From Candidatus Poribacteria bacterium (lineage in GTDB: Bacteria > Poribacteria > WGA-4E > WGA-3G), in NCBI GenBank assembly GCA_003635195.1, contig PYIY01000158.1:1-32700 (forward strand): DNA of 32,700 bases, read 5' to 3'. The notes under the pieces were generated by a model. It was given only the letters and a program-made list of their open reading frames with translations. It made no database searches and was not told where the DNA came from. Position numbers and translations under genes: made by a program. Shown here one piece after another: positions 14,525 through 23,294 of this stretch. Each line of letters starts with the position of its first letter. Position 1 is the stretch's first letter.

Positions 14525-15535
14525 ATGTTTAACAACCGATCCAGCCTGTTTAATTACGTCTTACCCATTTTGCTTTTATTTACCCTCATGGGGACGGTTC
14601 ACGCTGAAACACTGACCATCTATTCTGGGCGCAGCAAAAGCCTTGTTGAACCGATTATTAAGCAGTTTGAAAAAGAGACGGGTATCCAAGTGAAGGTGAG
14701 TTATGCCAAGACAACCCAATTAGCCGCCACGCTTTTAACAGAGGGTGACAAAAGCCCTGCTGCACTCTTTTGGGCACAAGATGCTGGTGCGCTCGGTGCT
14801 GTTAGTAAAAAGGCGATGTTTGAAAAACTGCCGGAATCTATACTCACGAAAGTGCCTTCAAATTTTCGAGATGCTGCTGGTTTCTGGGTGGCGACAAGCG
14901 GGAGAGCGCGCGTCCTCGCATACGCCCCAGAACGCGTTAAAATGGAAGAACTTCCGCACAGCGTTTTCGATTTAACACAACCGATGTGGAAAGGTAGAGT
15001 CGGTTGGGCACCAACAAATGCGTCGTTTCAAGCGTTTGTTACTGCGCTCCGAGTGCAAGTAGGTGAAGAAAAAACCGAAGCATGGCTACGCGGCATGAGA
15101 GCAAACGGCGCGAAAAAATACGCCAAAAATACACCGATCATAGAAGCACTCGCGGCAGGTGAAATCGATCTCGGTTTGCCGAACCACTATTACCTGCTCC
15201 GTTTCAAGAAAGGGAACTCCAGCTTTCCGGTAGCACAAACTTTCTTTAAGGCAGATGACCCGGGCAACCTCGTTAACGTTGCAGGTATTGGACTTCTAAA
15301 AAGCACCAAAAACAAAAAAGCAGCCTTGAAGTTAGTAGAATTTTTGTTATCCGCTAAAGCGCAGCAGTACTTTACCAGCGACGTATTTGAATACCCTGTC
15401 ATTGAGGGTGTAATTCCGAATGCGAATCTGTTACCGTTATCCGAGCTGCTTCAGCTGGCACCTACATTCAATTTGAATGAGATGGACGATCTTGAAGGCA
15501 CAGTGGATTTACTACGGCGCGTCGAAATCCTATAG
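14525..15535 (+). CDS. Iron(III)-type ABC transporter substrate-binding protein
   Basis: This 336-residue periplasmic binding protein resembles FutA/FbpA (bacterial transferrin-like family). A signal peptide (YVLPILLLFTLMGTVHA) is followed by the typical mature start ETLTIYSGRSKSLVEPIIKQFEKETGI. Other family landmarks are FWAQDAGALGAV, FRDAAGFWVATSGRARVLAY, a hinge region with GRVGWAPTNASFQAF, and GLPNHYYLLRF, where the paired tyrosines are the expected ferric-iron ligands. AAGGAG lies seven nt before the ATG. The permease gene begins 12 nt after the stop, so the two form an operon. The metal assignment follows from family and the tyrosines; other oxyanion-coordinated ligands cannot be excluded. 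Confidence 0.9.
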   Translation: MFNNRSSLFNYVLPILLLFTLMGTVHAETLTIYSGRSKSLVEPIIKQFEKETGIQVKVSYAKTTQLAATLLTEGDKSPAALFWAQDAGALGAVSKKAMFEKLPESILTKVPSNFRDAAGFWVATSGRARVLAYAPERVKMEELPHSVFDLTQPMWKGRVGWAPTNASFQAFVTALRVQVGEEKTEAWLRGMRANGAKKYAKNTPIIEALAAGEIDLGLPNHYYLLRFKKGNSSFPVAQTFFKADDPGNLVNVAGIGLLKSTKNKKAALKLVEFLLSAKAQQYFTSDVFEYPVIEGVIPNANLLPLSELLQLAPTFNLNEMDDLEGTVDLLRRVEIL

Positions 15536-15547
15536 AAATCGTAACCC

Positions 15548-17158
15548 TTGTTGGAGATATTGAGATTACCGGAATTGGATGCCCAAGTTAAAAACACACA
15601 CCGTTACTTCTCTGCGTCTGCTGTTGTAGCAGGCATTCCGATTGTTATGGTCGGCATCGGTGGCCTCATCCCGTTGGTCTACCTGCTTATCAAGGCGTTT
15701 TCAGCGGAAGGCAGTGCTCTTGTCGAAATTGTCTTCCGCTGGCGAAACGCCAGACTGTTCCTCAATACACTACTGCTGACTGTAGGTGTCTTGGCTCTCG
15801 ACTTGCTCATAGCAACCCCAGCAGCGTGGTTAACGAGTCGGGTCAATCTAAAGGGTAGACGACTCTTCACAGTGCTGTGCGCGCTCCCGCTCGCGATTCC
15901 CGGTTATGTGATGGCTTATGCGCTGTTGGCACTCGGTGGAAATACCGGTATTGTCGCGCAGTTATTCGGCACAAGTATCCCGCGTCTCAGTGGGTACTGG
16001 GGCGCGCTCCTCGCACTCAGTGCTTACACGAGTCCTTACCTTTTTCTGAACCTACGCACCGCCTTGTTAGGACTCGATCCGAGTCTTGAAGAATCCGCGC
16101 GGAGTCTCGGCTACAAGTCCCCCGCGACTTTTTTTCATGTTATTCTGCCCCAACTTCGTCCCGCTTTCTATGCAAGCGGACTCCTTATTAGCCTCCATGT
16201 GCTCGGCGACTTTGGCGTTGTATCACTGATGCGCTATGAAACCTTTAGTTACGCACTTTACATAGAATACACACTCTCGTTTGAACATATCTATGCGGCG
16301 TGGCTCGCTTTGATGCTCCTCGCCTTTACGGCGTGCCTGCTCTATCTTGAGGCAAAGTTGTTAAATAGGGTGGCACTTCACCGTGCCGGGCATGGTACTT
16401 CTCGCCAATTGTCGCAGATCCAACTCGGCACGTGGCAGACTCCGGCGCATCTTTACCTCAGCCTGGTGGCGTTTGTAACTGTAATTGTGCCTGCCGGTGC
16501 CATTTTTCTTTGGATATTCAGAGGCTTTGATCCGAATGCATTGAAGGGGCTTCTAAGCGCGCTTGTCGGTTCGCTGTCGGTTGCGATACCTTCTGGGATG
16601 CTGTGTGCACTTCTCGCAGTGCCGTTCGCTTACATAGGTGTTCGCTACCCATCACGCACCTCAAACGCCTTAGCACGCGTCGGTTACGTTATTTACGCAA
16701 TACCACCGCTTGCATTCGCGCTGTCACTTATCTTTTTTCTTTTAAAAACCGCGCCATTTATCTACAAGACACTGCCCGTACTCATCTATGCGTGTACTTT
16801 ACACTTTCTTGCAGAGGCGATCGGACCGGTACGCAGCTCGCTCTACCAAGCCTCACCGAATTTAGAGGAGGCAGCGCGCTCGCTTGGGTATCCACGCATA
16901 CAGGCGTTTTTCAGAACACTCTTCCCGATTCTCATGCGCGGCATGCTCACTGCCACCGCTTTGGTTTTCCTCGCAACAATGAAAGAACTCCCTTTGACTT
17001 TTCTCTTATCCCCGGCTGGATACGAAACACTCGCCCTCAATGTCTGGAGTTACACAACAGAAGCCATGTTCGCCGAAGCTGCACCCTACGCCCTCGCAAT
17101 TTTGCTCTTTTCCGGGGTGTTTGTAGGTGTCTTAATTCGTCAGGAAGAACGACTATAG
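15548..17158 (+). CDS. Iron(III)-type ABC transporter permease (FbpB-like, fused double permease)
   Basis: This 536-residue inner-membrane protein holds two binding-protein-dependent permease halves in one chain, as in FbpB/SfuB. Each half has about six transmembrane helices and its own EAA loop: LDPSLEESARSLGYKSPATFFHVILPQLRP in the first half and ASPNLEEAARSLGYPRIQAFFRTLFPILM in the second. The frame opens at TTG 15548 without a clear ribosome binding site. GGAG at 15553-15556 suggests the real start may be a few codons further in. It pairs with the upstream binding protein. The expected FbpC ATPase is missing: the next gene, 143 nt downstream, is DUF4956. Confidence 0.92.
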   Translation: MLEILRLPELDAQVKNTHRYFSASAVVAGIPIVMVGIGGLIPLVYLLIKAFSAEGSALVEIVFRWRNARLFLNTLLLTVGVLALDLLIATPAAWLTSRVNLKGRRLFTVLCALPLAIPGYVMAYALLALGGNTGIVAQLFGTSIPRLSGYWGALLALSAYTSPYLFLNLRTALLGLDPSLEESARSLGYKSPATFFHVILPQLRPAFYASGLLISLHVLGDFGVVSLMRYETFSYALYIEYTLSFEHIYAAWLALMLLAFTACLLYLEAKLLNRVALHRAGHGTSRQLSQIQLGTWQTPAHLYLSLVAFVTVIVPAGAIFLWIFRGFDPNALKGLLSALVGSLSVAIPSGMLCALLAVPFAYIGVRYPSRTSNALARVGYVIYAIPPLAFALSLIFFLLKTAPFIYKTLPVLIYACTLHFLAEAIGPVRSSLYQASPNLEEAARSLGYPRIQAFFRTLFPILMRGMLTATALVFLATMKELPLTFLLSPAGYETLALNVWSYTTEAMFAEAAPYALAILLFSGVFVGVLIRQEERL

Positions 17159-17301
17159 GATGAAACTATCAGGTAACCCGCCCGGACAATAGCATCAAAT
17201 CCGCCTTAATCTATTCCCGGAACGTAATTTTTCAACAATTTATACACAAGTTTGTCTAATTGTGGTAGACTATTGTACAAATCTCTAATCGGCAAACAGG
17301 A

Positions 17302-17961
17302 ATGAACACATTATTTGATTTTTTAACGATACCGCCATTTGTAGCACTTGGTACTGATGCGCTGAGATTATTACTTTCGTTTGCACTCAGCATTTTTATT
17401 GTTAATATCTACCAGTGGACCCACACCAAAGTCCCACAAAAATCGTTCACCGATACACTCATCATCTTATGTATGCTGATTTCAGTCGTGATGGTGATTA
17501 TCGGTGACAGCATCGCACGAGCGTTTAGTTTAGTCGGTGCGCTGTCCATTATTCGGTTCCGTACCGCTATTCAAGACCCACGTGATATTGGTTTTGTTTT
17601 TTACGCGTTAGCCGTTGGCATGGCAGTCGGTGCTGGAAACCCATCTGTCGCAATTCTCGCTACCTTCCTCATCGGTATTATCATCCTCGGTATGTACCAT
17701 TGGCATCAACACTTTGGTAACGATAACGAATTTAGTTTAGAATTCTGTCTGCCACCCGATCGGAACTTTGAAACCGTGTACCGTTCTGTTTTCGACAAAC
17801 ACGTGATTTACGAACGTTTACTTGAAAAACGGATCAAAAAAACGCAGATGGTTGAACTGACATTCAGGGTCAAATTAGAGAATCCGCCAGAATGGCTCAC
17901 CTTTTTTAATGAACTCTCAGGGATCGAAAGTGTCACAGAAGTTAAGATAGCTAAAGAGTAA
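17302..17961 (+). CDS. DUF4956 membrane protein
   Basis: This 219-residue protein carries the DUF4956 signature SIARAFSLVGALSIIRFRTAIQDPRDIGFVFYALAVGMAVGAGN. It has about four transmembrane segments within residues 18-135 and a soluble C-terminal domain (about 140-219) with an ACT-like alpha/beta look (VELTFRVKL...ITEVKIAKE-type ending). In many bacteria such genes sit beside CotH-like genes and VTC-domain polyphosphate polymerases. Here a CotH gene does follow 145 nt later, but no VTC gene is present. Function is unknown. Only a weak CAGGA lies before the ATG. Confidence 0.85.
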   Translation: MNTLFDFLTIPPFVALGTDALRLLLSFALSIFIVNIYQWTHTKVPQKSFTDTLIILCMLISVVMVIIGDSIARAFSLVGALSIIRFRTAIQDPRDIGFVFYALAVGMAVGAGNPSVAILATFLIGIIILGMYHWHQHFGNDNEFSLEFCLPPDRNFETVYRSVFDKHVIYERLLEKRIKKTQMVELTFRVKLENPPEWLTFFNELSGIESVTEVKIAKE

Positions 17962-18000
17962 AACACAGCACGTCCGAAGAATCCGAATTTCAATAGATAC

Positions 18001-18043
18001 CCCAGGCCGGTTCGGTTAGGAAACCGAACCTACCGGGCCTGGG
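18001..18043 (+). repeat. Dispersed palindromic repeat, copy B, in a larger hairpin
   Basis: The core at 18010-18037 is identical to copy A. Here it is embedded in a two-level hairpin. The outer stem is CCCAGGCC (18001-18008) with GGCCTGGG (18036-18043). The inner 9-bp stem is GGTTCGGTT (18009-18017) with AACCGAACC (18022-18030), with loop AGGA and a 5-nt bulge. It starts 40 nt after the DUF4956 stop codon and could also protect or terminate that transcript. No T-tract follows. Confidence 0.8.
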
Positions 18044-18106
18044 TGGACGGTACAGTTAATGGAATATAAACTTTTAGAAATGGTATTACTATAAAAGGAG
18101 AACACA

Positions 18107-20560
18107 ATGAAACAACTGAAATCTATAACACTTATTGCGCTCATAATTATGGGCGGGTTAACCTATGCAAACGCCCAAGACGATCAGAAATCACCAAAAC
18201 TCTCAGATGAACAGAAACGGTTTGACCTTAATGGAGATGGCAAACTCAGCGATGAAGAAGACGCACTCATGCTTCACATTACAGGGTTAGAGGCATTCAC
18301 TGGTGATAAATTCAGTCGTGAAGACCTTGAGAAGATGCAACGTAACAGCCCCCCTGATGGCGGTTTTGGCGGTCCGCCGCCATTTGGTGGTGGACGCGGT
18401 GGACGCGGCGGACCCCGACCGCCAGAAAAATTGGTTGATCAATTCGATCAGGATAAGAATGGAAAATTAACCGGTGCCGAAAGAGACACCGTACTACAGA
18501 TGCGTGGCGGTGAAAAGGCATCTCTCATGCCGGAAGAAAACTTACATAATGGTGTTCAGAGCGATGTGCAGACGAGTCTCACTTCTGTACCGGAAGGCTC
18601 ACCTTCACTCTACGACGCACATACATTTCGGACAATCTACCTCAGGTTCCACCACGACGACTGGTATGAACAGATGAATGCGTTTTACCGCACTGATATT
18701 GAAGTTCCCGCAGAGTTGATTGTAGATGGGAAGGTGTACCCTGAAGTTGGTGTCCACTTTCGCGGCACTTCTTCCTACTTTACTGTTGGGTCAGAAAAAA
18801 AATCCTTCAACATTGCTGTCGATTACGGCGAAGATGGACAACGTCTCTACGGATACAAAACCCTGAACCTGCTCAATGGACACGTTGATGCCTCTTTTCT
18901 GCGTGAAGTGCTCTACAATCAAATTGCACGTACCTACATCCCGGCGATGAAAACGAACTTGGTGAAATTGGTTATAAATGGTGAAAACTGGGGGGTCTAT
19001 ATCAATCTCCAACAATACAACAAAGACTTCCTCGCTGAGTGGTTCGGCACAAAAGGCGGCATCCGTTGGAAAGTAGGTCCCGGTAGAGGGGGTGCTTTAA
19101 CTTACAGTGGAGAGGATCCAGTAGCGTACCAAGAAACGTATCAACTCAAAACCAACAATGTTGAAAATCCTTGGGAAGGTCTCATCGCTCTTTGTAAAAT
19201 GCTTGACGAGGCAACCTCTGATGCGGAACTCGTGGAAAATCTTCCATCCGTGCTCAATATTGATCAAGTACTGTGGCAACTTGCCGTTTCAAACGTCTTT
19301 ATGGATGATGATGGCTACATTCACAAAGGTGGAGATTACGCTATCTACCAAGATGTCAACAGCAGATTCCACCTCGTACCACATGATAATAATGAAAGTA
19401 TCAGATTCGGTCGATCAGGACGAGGCGGTCCTGGTGGCCGTGGTCCCGGGGGTTGGTCATGGGGAGATTTAGAAAGAGGAATGGTATCTCCTGTCGCGCA
19501 TGAGGACAACGCTGCGCGCCCACTTATTAAGCGATTGCTTTCAAACCCAGAGTGGCGTGCCCGTTACCTCGCACACGTCCGCACCGTTGTCGATGAATGG
19601 CTCGATTGGGGAGTATTGGAACCAATTATCACGGAATACCAAGCACTCATTGATACAGAAGTGCAGCAAGACGATAAGAAGCTTTACAGATATGAAGAAT
19701 TCGCGACCGGTGTTCCCGCAGAGCTTAAGCGTTTTGTGAATCAACGCCGTGAACATCTGCGCAATCATCCAGAGATCAATAGACCCGTCCCAAAGATCAT
19801 CTCCGTCGAAATCGGCGCTGGATCTCCACCCGTAGCCAATCAACCCGTCTCGGTTAAAGTAACACTTGATAAATCAGTTGCAGTTGATTCGGTTTTCTTG
19901 TATTATAGTGATGATCGGTATGCTGTTTTTAATCAAGTTATGATGACAAGGGAAAAGGATAGTTTCATTGGACAGATTCCGACTTTCCCTATAAACACAA
20001 CAGTCTACTATTATGTTGAGGCAAATGCAGTAAAGGCTCACGGTACGACTGCTTTTTCACCAGCACGTGCGGAACAGGGAGCCGCGCACTATCAAGTCGG
20101 TATCCCCGTTGCGAAAGAGAGTCCTGTCGTCATTAACGAATTGATGGCAGTCAATACAAAGAGCATCGCTGACCCACAAGGACAATACGAAGACTGGCTT
20201 GAACTCCACAATCTCAGCGACAATACAGTGGATCTCACTGGCATGTATTTGACAGATAAAATCGACAATCTCAAAAAATGGGAATTCCCAGCGGATACCT
20301 CGATTCCGGCACACGGCTATCTTCTTGTGTGGTTGGATGAAGATGGTAAAGCTAAGGCGGGGCTGCATGCCAACTTTAAGTTGTCTCGCAATGGTGAAAC
20401 TATAATGCTCGTTGATACCGATACACGTGGCAATCAGGTGCTTGATACAGTTGCATTTGAAGAACAGGAGAAGGATGTTGCCCTCGGCAGATGGCCGAAT
20501 GGTAGTGGCAAACTTAAACAGGTCCAAACAACGCCAGGTAAAGAAAACTCACTAAAATAA
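18107..20560 (+). CDS. Secreted CotH-like protein with EF-hands and lamin-tail domain
   Basis: This is an 817-residue exported protein (signal peptide LKSITLIALIIMGGLTYANA). In order it has an EF-hand loop (DLNGDGKLSDEE), a Gly/Pro/Arg-rich low-complexity linker (about 85-105), a second EF-hand (DQDKNGKLTGAE), and a CotH kinase-like domain (about 165-555). The CotH landmarks are VHFRGTSSYF, LNLLNGHVDASFLREVLYNQ, LVINGENWGVYINLQQYNKDFL and FHLVPHDNNES (D at about 426, equivalent to the metal-binding Asp). A second Gly/Arg-rich insert follows that motif. A beta-sandwich region comes next, then a lamin-tail domain from about 673 (VVINELMAVN...EDWLELHN) to the end. CotH proteins can be atypical protein kinases acting on exported substrates. 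AAGGAG precedes the ATG. Confidence 0.9.
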   Translation: MKQLKSITLIALIIMGGLTYANAQDDQKSPKLSDEQKRFDLNGDGKLSDEEDALMLHITGLEAFTGDKFSREDLEKMQRNSPPDGGFGGPPPFGGGRGGRGGPRPPEKLVDQFDQDKNGKLTGAERDTVLQMRGGEKASLMPEENLHNGVQSDVQTSLTSVPEGSPSLYDAHTFRTIYLRFHHDDWYEQMNAFYRTDIEVPAELIVDGKVYPEVGVHFRGTSSYFTVGSEKKSFNIAVDYGEDGQRLYGYKTLNLLNGHVDASFLREVLYNQIARTYIPAMKTNLVKLVINGENWGVYINLQQYNKDFLAEWFGTKGGIRWKVGPGRGGALTYSGEDPVAYQETYQLKTNNVENPWEGLIALCKMLDEATSDAELVENLPSVLNIDQVLWQLAVSNVFMDDDGYIHKGGDYAIYQDVNSRFHLVPHDNNESIRFGRSGRGGPGGRGPGGWSWGDLERGMVSPVAHEDNAARPLIKRLLSNPEWRARYLAHVRTVVDEWLDWGVLEPIITEYQALIDTEVQQDDKKLYRYEEFATGVPAELKRFVNQRREHLRNHPEINRPVPKIISVEIGAGSPPVANQPVSVKVTLDKSVAVDSVFLYYSDDRYAVFNQVMMTREKDSFIGQIPTFPINTTVYYYVEANAVKAHGTTAFSPARAEQGAAHYQVGIPVAKESPVVINELMAVNTKSIADPQGQYEDWLELHNLSDNTVDLTGMYLTDKIDNLKKWEFPADTSIPAHGYLLVWLDEDGKAKAGLHANFKLSRNGETIMLVDTDTRGNQVLDTVAFEEQEKDVALGRWPNGSGKLKQVQTTPGKENSLK

Positions 20561-20582
20561 AACAAAACGAACTTTTTGTTTT
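20559..20582 (+). terminator. Weak AT-rich hairpin after CotH gene
   Basis: AAAACAAAA (20559-20567) pairs perfectly with TTTTGTTTT (20574-20582) around loop CGAACT, overlapping the CotH stop codon. The stem has a single G-C pair, so it is a weak terminator at best. Confidence 0.3.
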
Positions 20583-20720
20583 GTTGTATGTCTATATTGA
20601 ATAAGAGCGTCATTCCGTTGGAAATCCGTTGCCCTCAAGCGAATTTCAGGGTTATCCAAAAATTGAATGGCTTCGAGTTAAACCGAGTACTTTCTTTATC
20701 TTTGTAGTTTGGAGTAAAGT

Positions 20721-21341
20721 ATGTCCGTTGCAACCCTTAGAGCGACTATGGAAACTTACTCAGAAATGGGCAAAACCGAAGAATTGGATCTTGCACAAGA
20801 ACGTGAGATTGTTTTGCGTTGTCAAAATGGCGATGCCGATGCGATGGGCACCCTTATCATTCAATACCAACATTGGGTCTATAATATCGCTTACGGTATG
20901 CTCGGTCATCACCAAGACGCGGAAGATGTCGCACAAGATGCGTTCGTCTCTGCATGGGAAAACATTGAGAAATTCCAATTCCGTTCTCGGTTCTCTACAT
21001 GGCTCTACCGTATTGTCAAGAACAAATGCCTTAACCATATTGATCAGTATCAACGTCGAAAAACGGACCCTACAGAGATCGACGATTCACAACCGTGGGT
21101 GCCTTTGGACACGGTAACACCCGAAGAAGAAGCACTCCGCACTGAGGAGAAAGAAATCGTTCACGCCGCGCTCGCAAAACTCAAAGACAGCCATCGAGAG
21201 ATTCTGGTGCTGAGAGAACTGCGAGATATGGCTTATGAAGAAATAGCCGAAATTTTAGGATGTACACTCGGACGGGTCAAATCCCGTTTACATGAAGCCC
21301 GAAAAGCGTTGAAAAAAGAACTGGAGCGAGTCGAGTGGTAA
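20721..21341 (+). CDS. ECF-type RNA polymerase sigma factor
   Basis: This 206-residue sigma-70 family protein lacks regions 1 and 3. Region 2 spans about residues 30-105 (YQHWVYNIAYGMLGHHQDAEDVAQDAFVSAWENIEKF and RFSTWLYRIVKNKCLNH), which binds core enzyme and the -10 element. Region 4 spans about 148-200 (ALAKLKDSHREILVLRELRDMAYEEIAEILGCTLGRVKSRLHEARKAL), the helix-turn-helix for the -35 element. GGAG lies six to seven nt before ATG 20721, which fixes the start. The gene for its presumed antagonist, a zinc-finger anti-sigma factor, starts 31 nt after its stop, and an RseB-like gene follows. The target promoters are not evident. Confidence 0.95.
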   Translation: MSVATLRATMETYSEMGKTEELDLAQEREIVLRCQNGDADAMGTLIIQYQHWVYNIAYGMLGHHQDAEDVAQDAFVSAWENIEKFQFRSRFSTWLYRIVKNKCLNHIDQYQRRKTDPTEIDDSQPWVPLDTVTPEEEALRTEEKEIVHAALAKLKDSHREILVLRELRDMAYEEIAEILGCTLGRVKSRLHEARKALKKELERVEW

Positions 21342-21372
21342 ACGCCTCTTACCACTGTCCTCGATTAAAGAT

Positions 21373-22149
21373 ATGAACCACAAACGTATTCAAGACGAAC
21401 TATCAGCGTATTTAGATAATGAATTAACGCCAAGCAGGCATAAACAGGTTGAAACACATCTCCGTTCCTGCAGCGAGTGCTCTGATATGCTATCGGTATT
21501 CCAGAAAAACCGTCAGATGGTCACGAACCTCTCACATCCGGCACCATCGACGCTCAAAGACACCGTAATGGCAAAAATCCACACGCAGTTTCAAGATGCG
21601 TTGTCGGCACATTTAGACAACGAATTAGCCCCTGCTGAACACCAACGGATTGAAGCACACCTTCATGCCTGCAACGAGTGTTCTGACATACTGTCAGCGT
21701 TTCGCGAAAATCGAGAGCGGATCAAAACGCTTGCGCATCCGGCACCATCGTCTATTCATGACACAGCGATGGCAAAGATACGCCAACAAGTAGCAGATGC
21801 ACACGTAGAGGAAACCACACCTACGAGATGGTTACCAGATATTGGTCGATGGCTACCCGATCTCGGACGCTGGTTTTTCCGTCCCGTTACAGCAGGTGCT
21901 ACCGGTATCCTAACACTTGCACTGATTTTGGGCGCGCTCTACTTTTATCCGAATGGCACCCAATACACCCAATACAACGAGACACTTGATTTCTACTTTG
22001 AGCTTCATGCTGAACAAGTAGACAATCCTTTAAAGTCGAACGTCGGTAGACCGATCAGTCTAACATCAACAGTGGAAACCTCATCTGCAGAAACCGCTGA
22101 TGATGCTGACGCGTTTCTCGATCTCTATTTTGAAAATATAGGAAATTGA
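21373..22149 (+). CDS. Anti-sigma factor with duplicated zinc-finger domain
   Basis: This 258-residue membrane protein has two consecutive anti-sigma zinc fingers. H29-x3-C33-x2-C36 is in ETHLRSCSECSD and H96-x3-C100-x2-C103 is in EAHLHACNECSD, offset by exactly 67 residues. The whole unit is repeated, including (L/A)SA(Y/H)LDNEL(T/A)P and HPAPS(T/S)...MAKI. The usual family pattern is a single such domain. A short repeated RWLPD(I/L)G motif precedes one transmembrane helix (about 172-193), and the remaining ~65 residues are extracytoplasmic. The cytoplasmic zinc fingers should hold the adjacent sigma factor inactive until the protein is cleaved or released. It sits between the sigma and RseB-like genes. 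Confidence 0.92.
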   Translation: MNHKRIQDELSAYLDNELTPSRHKQVETHLRSCSECSDMLSVFQKNRQMVTNLSHPAPSTLKDTVMAKIHTQFQDALSAHLDNELAPAEHQRIEAHLHACNECSDILSAFRENRERIKTLAHPAPSSIHDTAMAKIRQQVADAHVEETTPTRWLPDIGRWLPDLGRWFFRPVTAGATGILTLALILGALYFYPNGTQYTQYNETLDFYFELHAEQVDNPLKSNVGRPISLTSTVETSSAETADDADAFLDLYFENIGN

Positions 22150-22180
22150 ATTTTCCAGCAGTAAACTGACAGGTGAATCC

Positions 22181-23284
22181 ATGCGCATACACACCTATCT
22201 TATACTTCATAAGGACGGACGGCCCAAGTATCAACTCATCTGCGCTACAGTTTTAGCACTTTTGCTGTGGGGACCCTCCACACTTTTTGCTGACCTCAAT
22301 ACGCTTGAACGCATTATAACAGCTGAACGTCAAGTCGGTTACGTCGGAATTCGTTTGAGAACATTCAGTTCGTCAAGAGGCGTGCGAACGCTTGAAGAAT
22401 ACGTTATTCATAAACCCGAAGATGCAGCGTATCGGAAAGTTGTATCTGTCGTTGGTGAACACAAAGCACTCGGCGGACAGCAAAACCGAGACGAAAATCG
22501 GAGAGATAACAACAGACGTAGGAATCAAGACGAGAATAACAGAGACAATCGCCGGAGGGATCGTGAACGAGAGAACTGGCGACAGATTAGGCGTCTATTT
22601 TCCGAAAAAGAGATTAAACTAATTGCACAAAACTATAACCTTGAGCAACGTCCATCGGATGAAAAAATTGCGGGTCATGAAACCGATATATTAATTATTA
22701 GTCCCAAGCTCGAGGGAAAACCGACAAAACATATATTCTTTGCCCGCAAAAACGGAATTATCTTACGCGTAGAAGACTTGGACGCTGCTGGCATTCTTCG
22801 GGAAATGTTTGTCTATACCCGAATTAGTTTTGATCCTGAAACTGTGAAAAACAAATGGAACGCCGTTCAAGCAGAACTCAGACCCCAATCGCGGCGCAGT
22901 CGCTCAGTTCCGATTGCCGAAGCCGAAAAAATCCTTAAGACGAAACTCATCCAACCTGAATACTTACCACCCGGGTTCCAGTTGCAGGATATTCGTAGCG
23001 TAAAAAATAGGGGGCGCGACTTAATTTTTCTTGAATACACAGATGGATTGGTGAATTTCACACTGTTTGAAGAAGAGGACAGACCGCGCCGTCAGGACGA
23101 CAGGGAACGCGAAGGTACTGAGATCGAAATTGGCGGCACAACTGTGTATCAACGCAAGTTCGGATCAACAGATGCCTTCAGATGGTCGGGTACGAAAATC
23201 CGCTTCTCTTTAGTTGGGGCAGTCCCTATGACCGAAATGCAGAAGGTCGTGGAATCCATTATACACAAAACAGAGAAAAAATAA
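22181..23284 (+). CDS. RseB/MucB-like sigma-factor regulatory protein
   Basis: This 367-residue exported protein has a signal-like helix at about 20-38 (LICATVLALLLWGPSTLFA). Next comes the MucB/RseB-type lipoprotein-localisation fold (LERIITAERQVGYVGIRLRTFSS...RTLEEYVIHKPEDAAYRKV, and FFARKNGIILRVEDLD...FVYTRISFDPE). A C-terminal domain of about 120 residues follows (PEYLPPGFQLQDIRSV...EYTDGLVNFTLFEEE), similar to the RseB C-terminal domain. Between about residues 101 and 143 it has an insertion made almost only of Arg, Asn, Asp, Gln and Glu. RseB proteins bind the periplasmic part of an anti-sigma factor and block its cleavage, which fits its place directly after the anti-sigma gene. Confidence 0.88.
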   Translation: MRIHTYLILHKDGRPKYQLICATVLALLLWGPSTLFADLNTLERIITAERQVGYVGIRLRTFSSSRGVRTLEEYVIHKPEDAAYRKVVSVVGEHKALGGQQNRDENRRDNNRRRNQDENNRDNRRRDRERENWRQIRRLFSEKEIKLIAQNYNLEQRPSDEKIAGHETDILIISPKLEGKPTKHIFFARKNGIILRVEDLDAAGILREMFVYTRISFDPETVKNKWNAVQAELRPQSRRSRSVPIAEAEKILKTKLIQPEYLPPGFQLQDIRSVKNRGRDLIFLEYTDGLVNFTLFEEEDRPRRQDDREREGTEIEIGGTTVYQRKFGSTDAFRWSGTKIRFSLVGAVPMTEMQKVVESIIHKTEKK

Positions 23285-23294
23285 GGAGAAAGGT

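Noticed and set aside
16603..17163. 186-codon plus-strand frame overlapping the iron permease
   Set aside because: The permease frame has normal transmembrane helices and an EAA loop here; the alternative frame is Arg/Cys/His-rich and is a shadow.
20629..21117. 162-codon frame overlapping the sigma factor gene
   Set aside because: Sigma region 2 is encoded in the other frame; this one has no recognisable domain.
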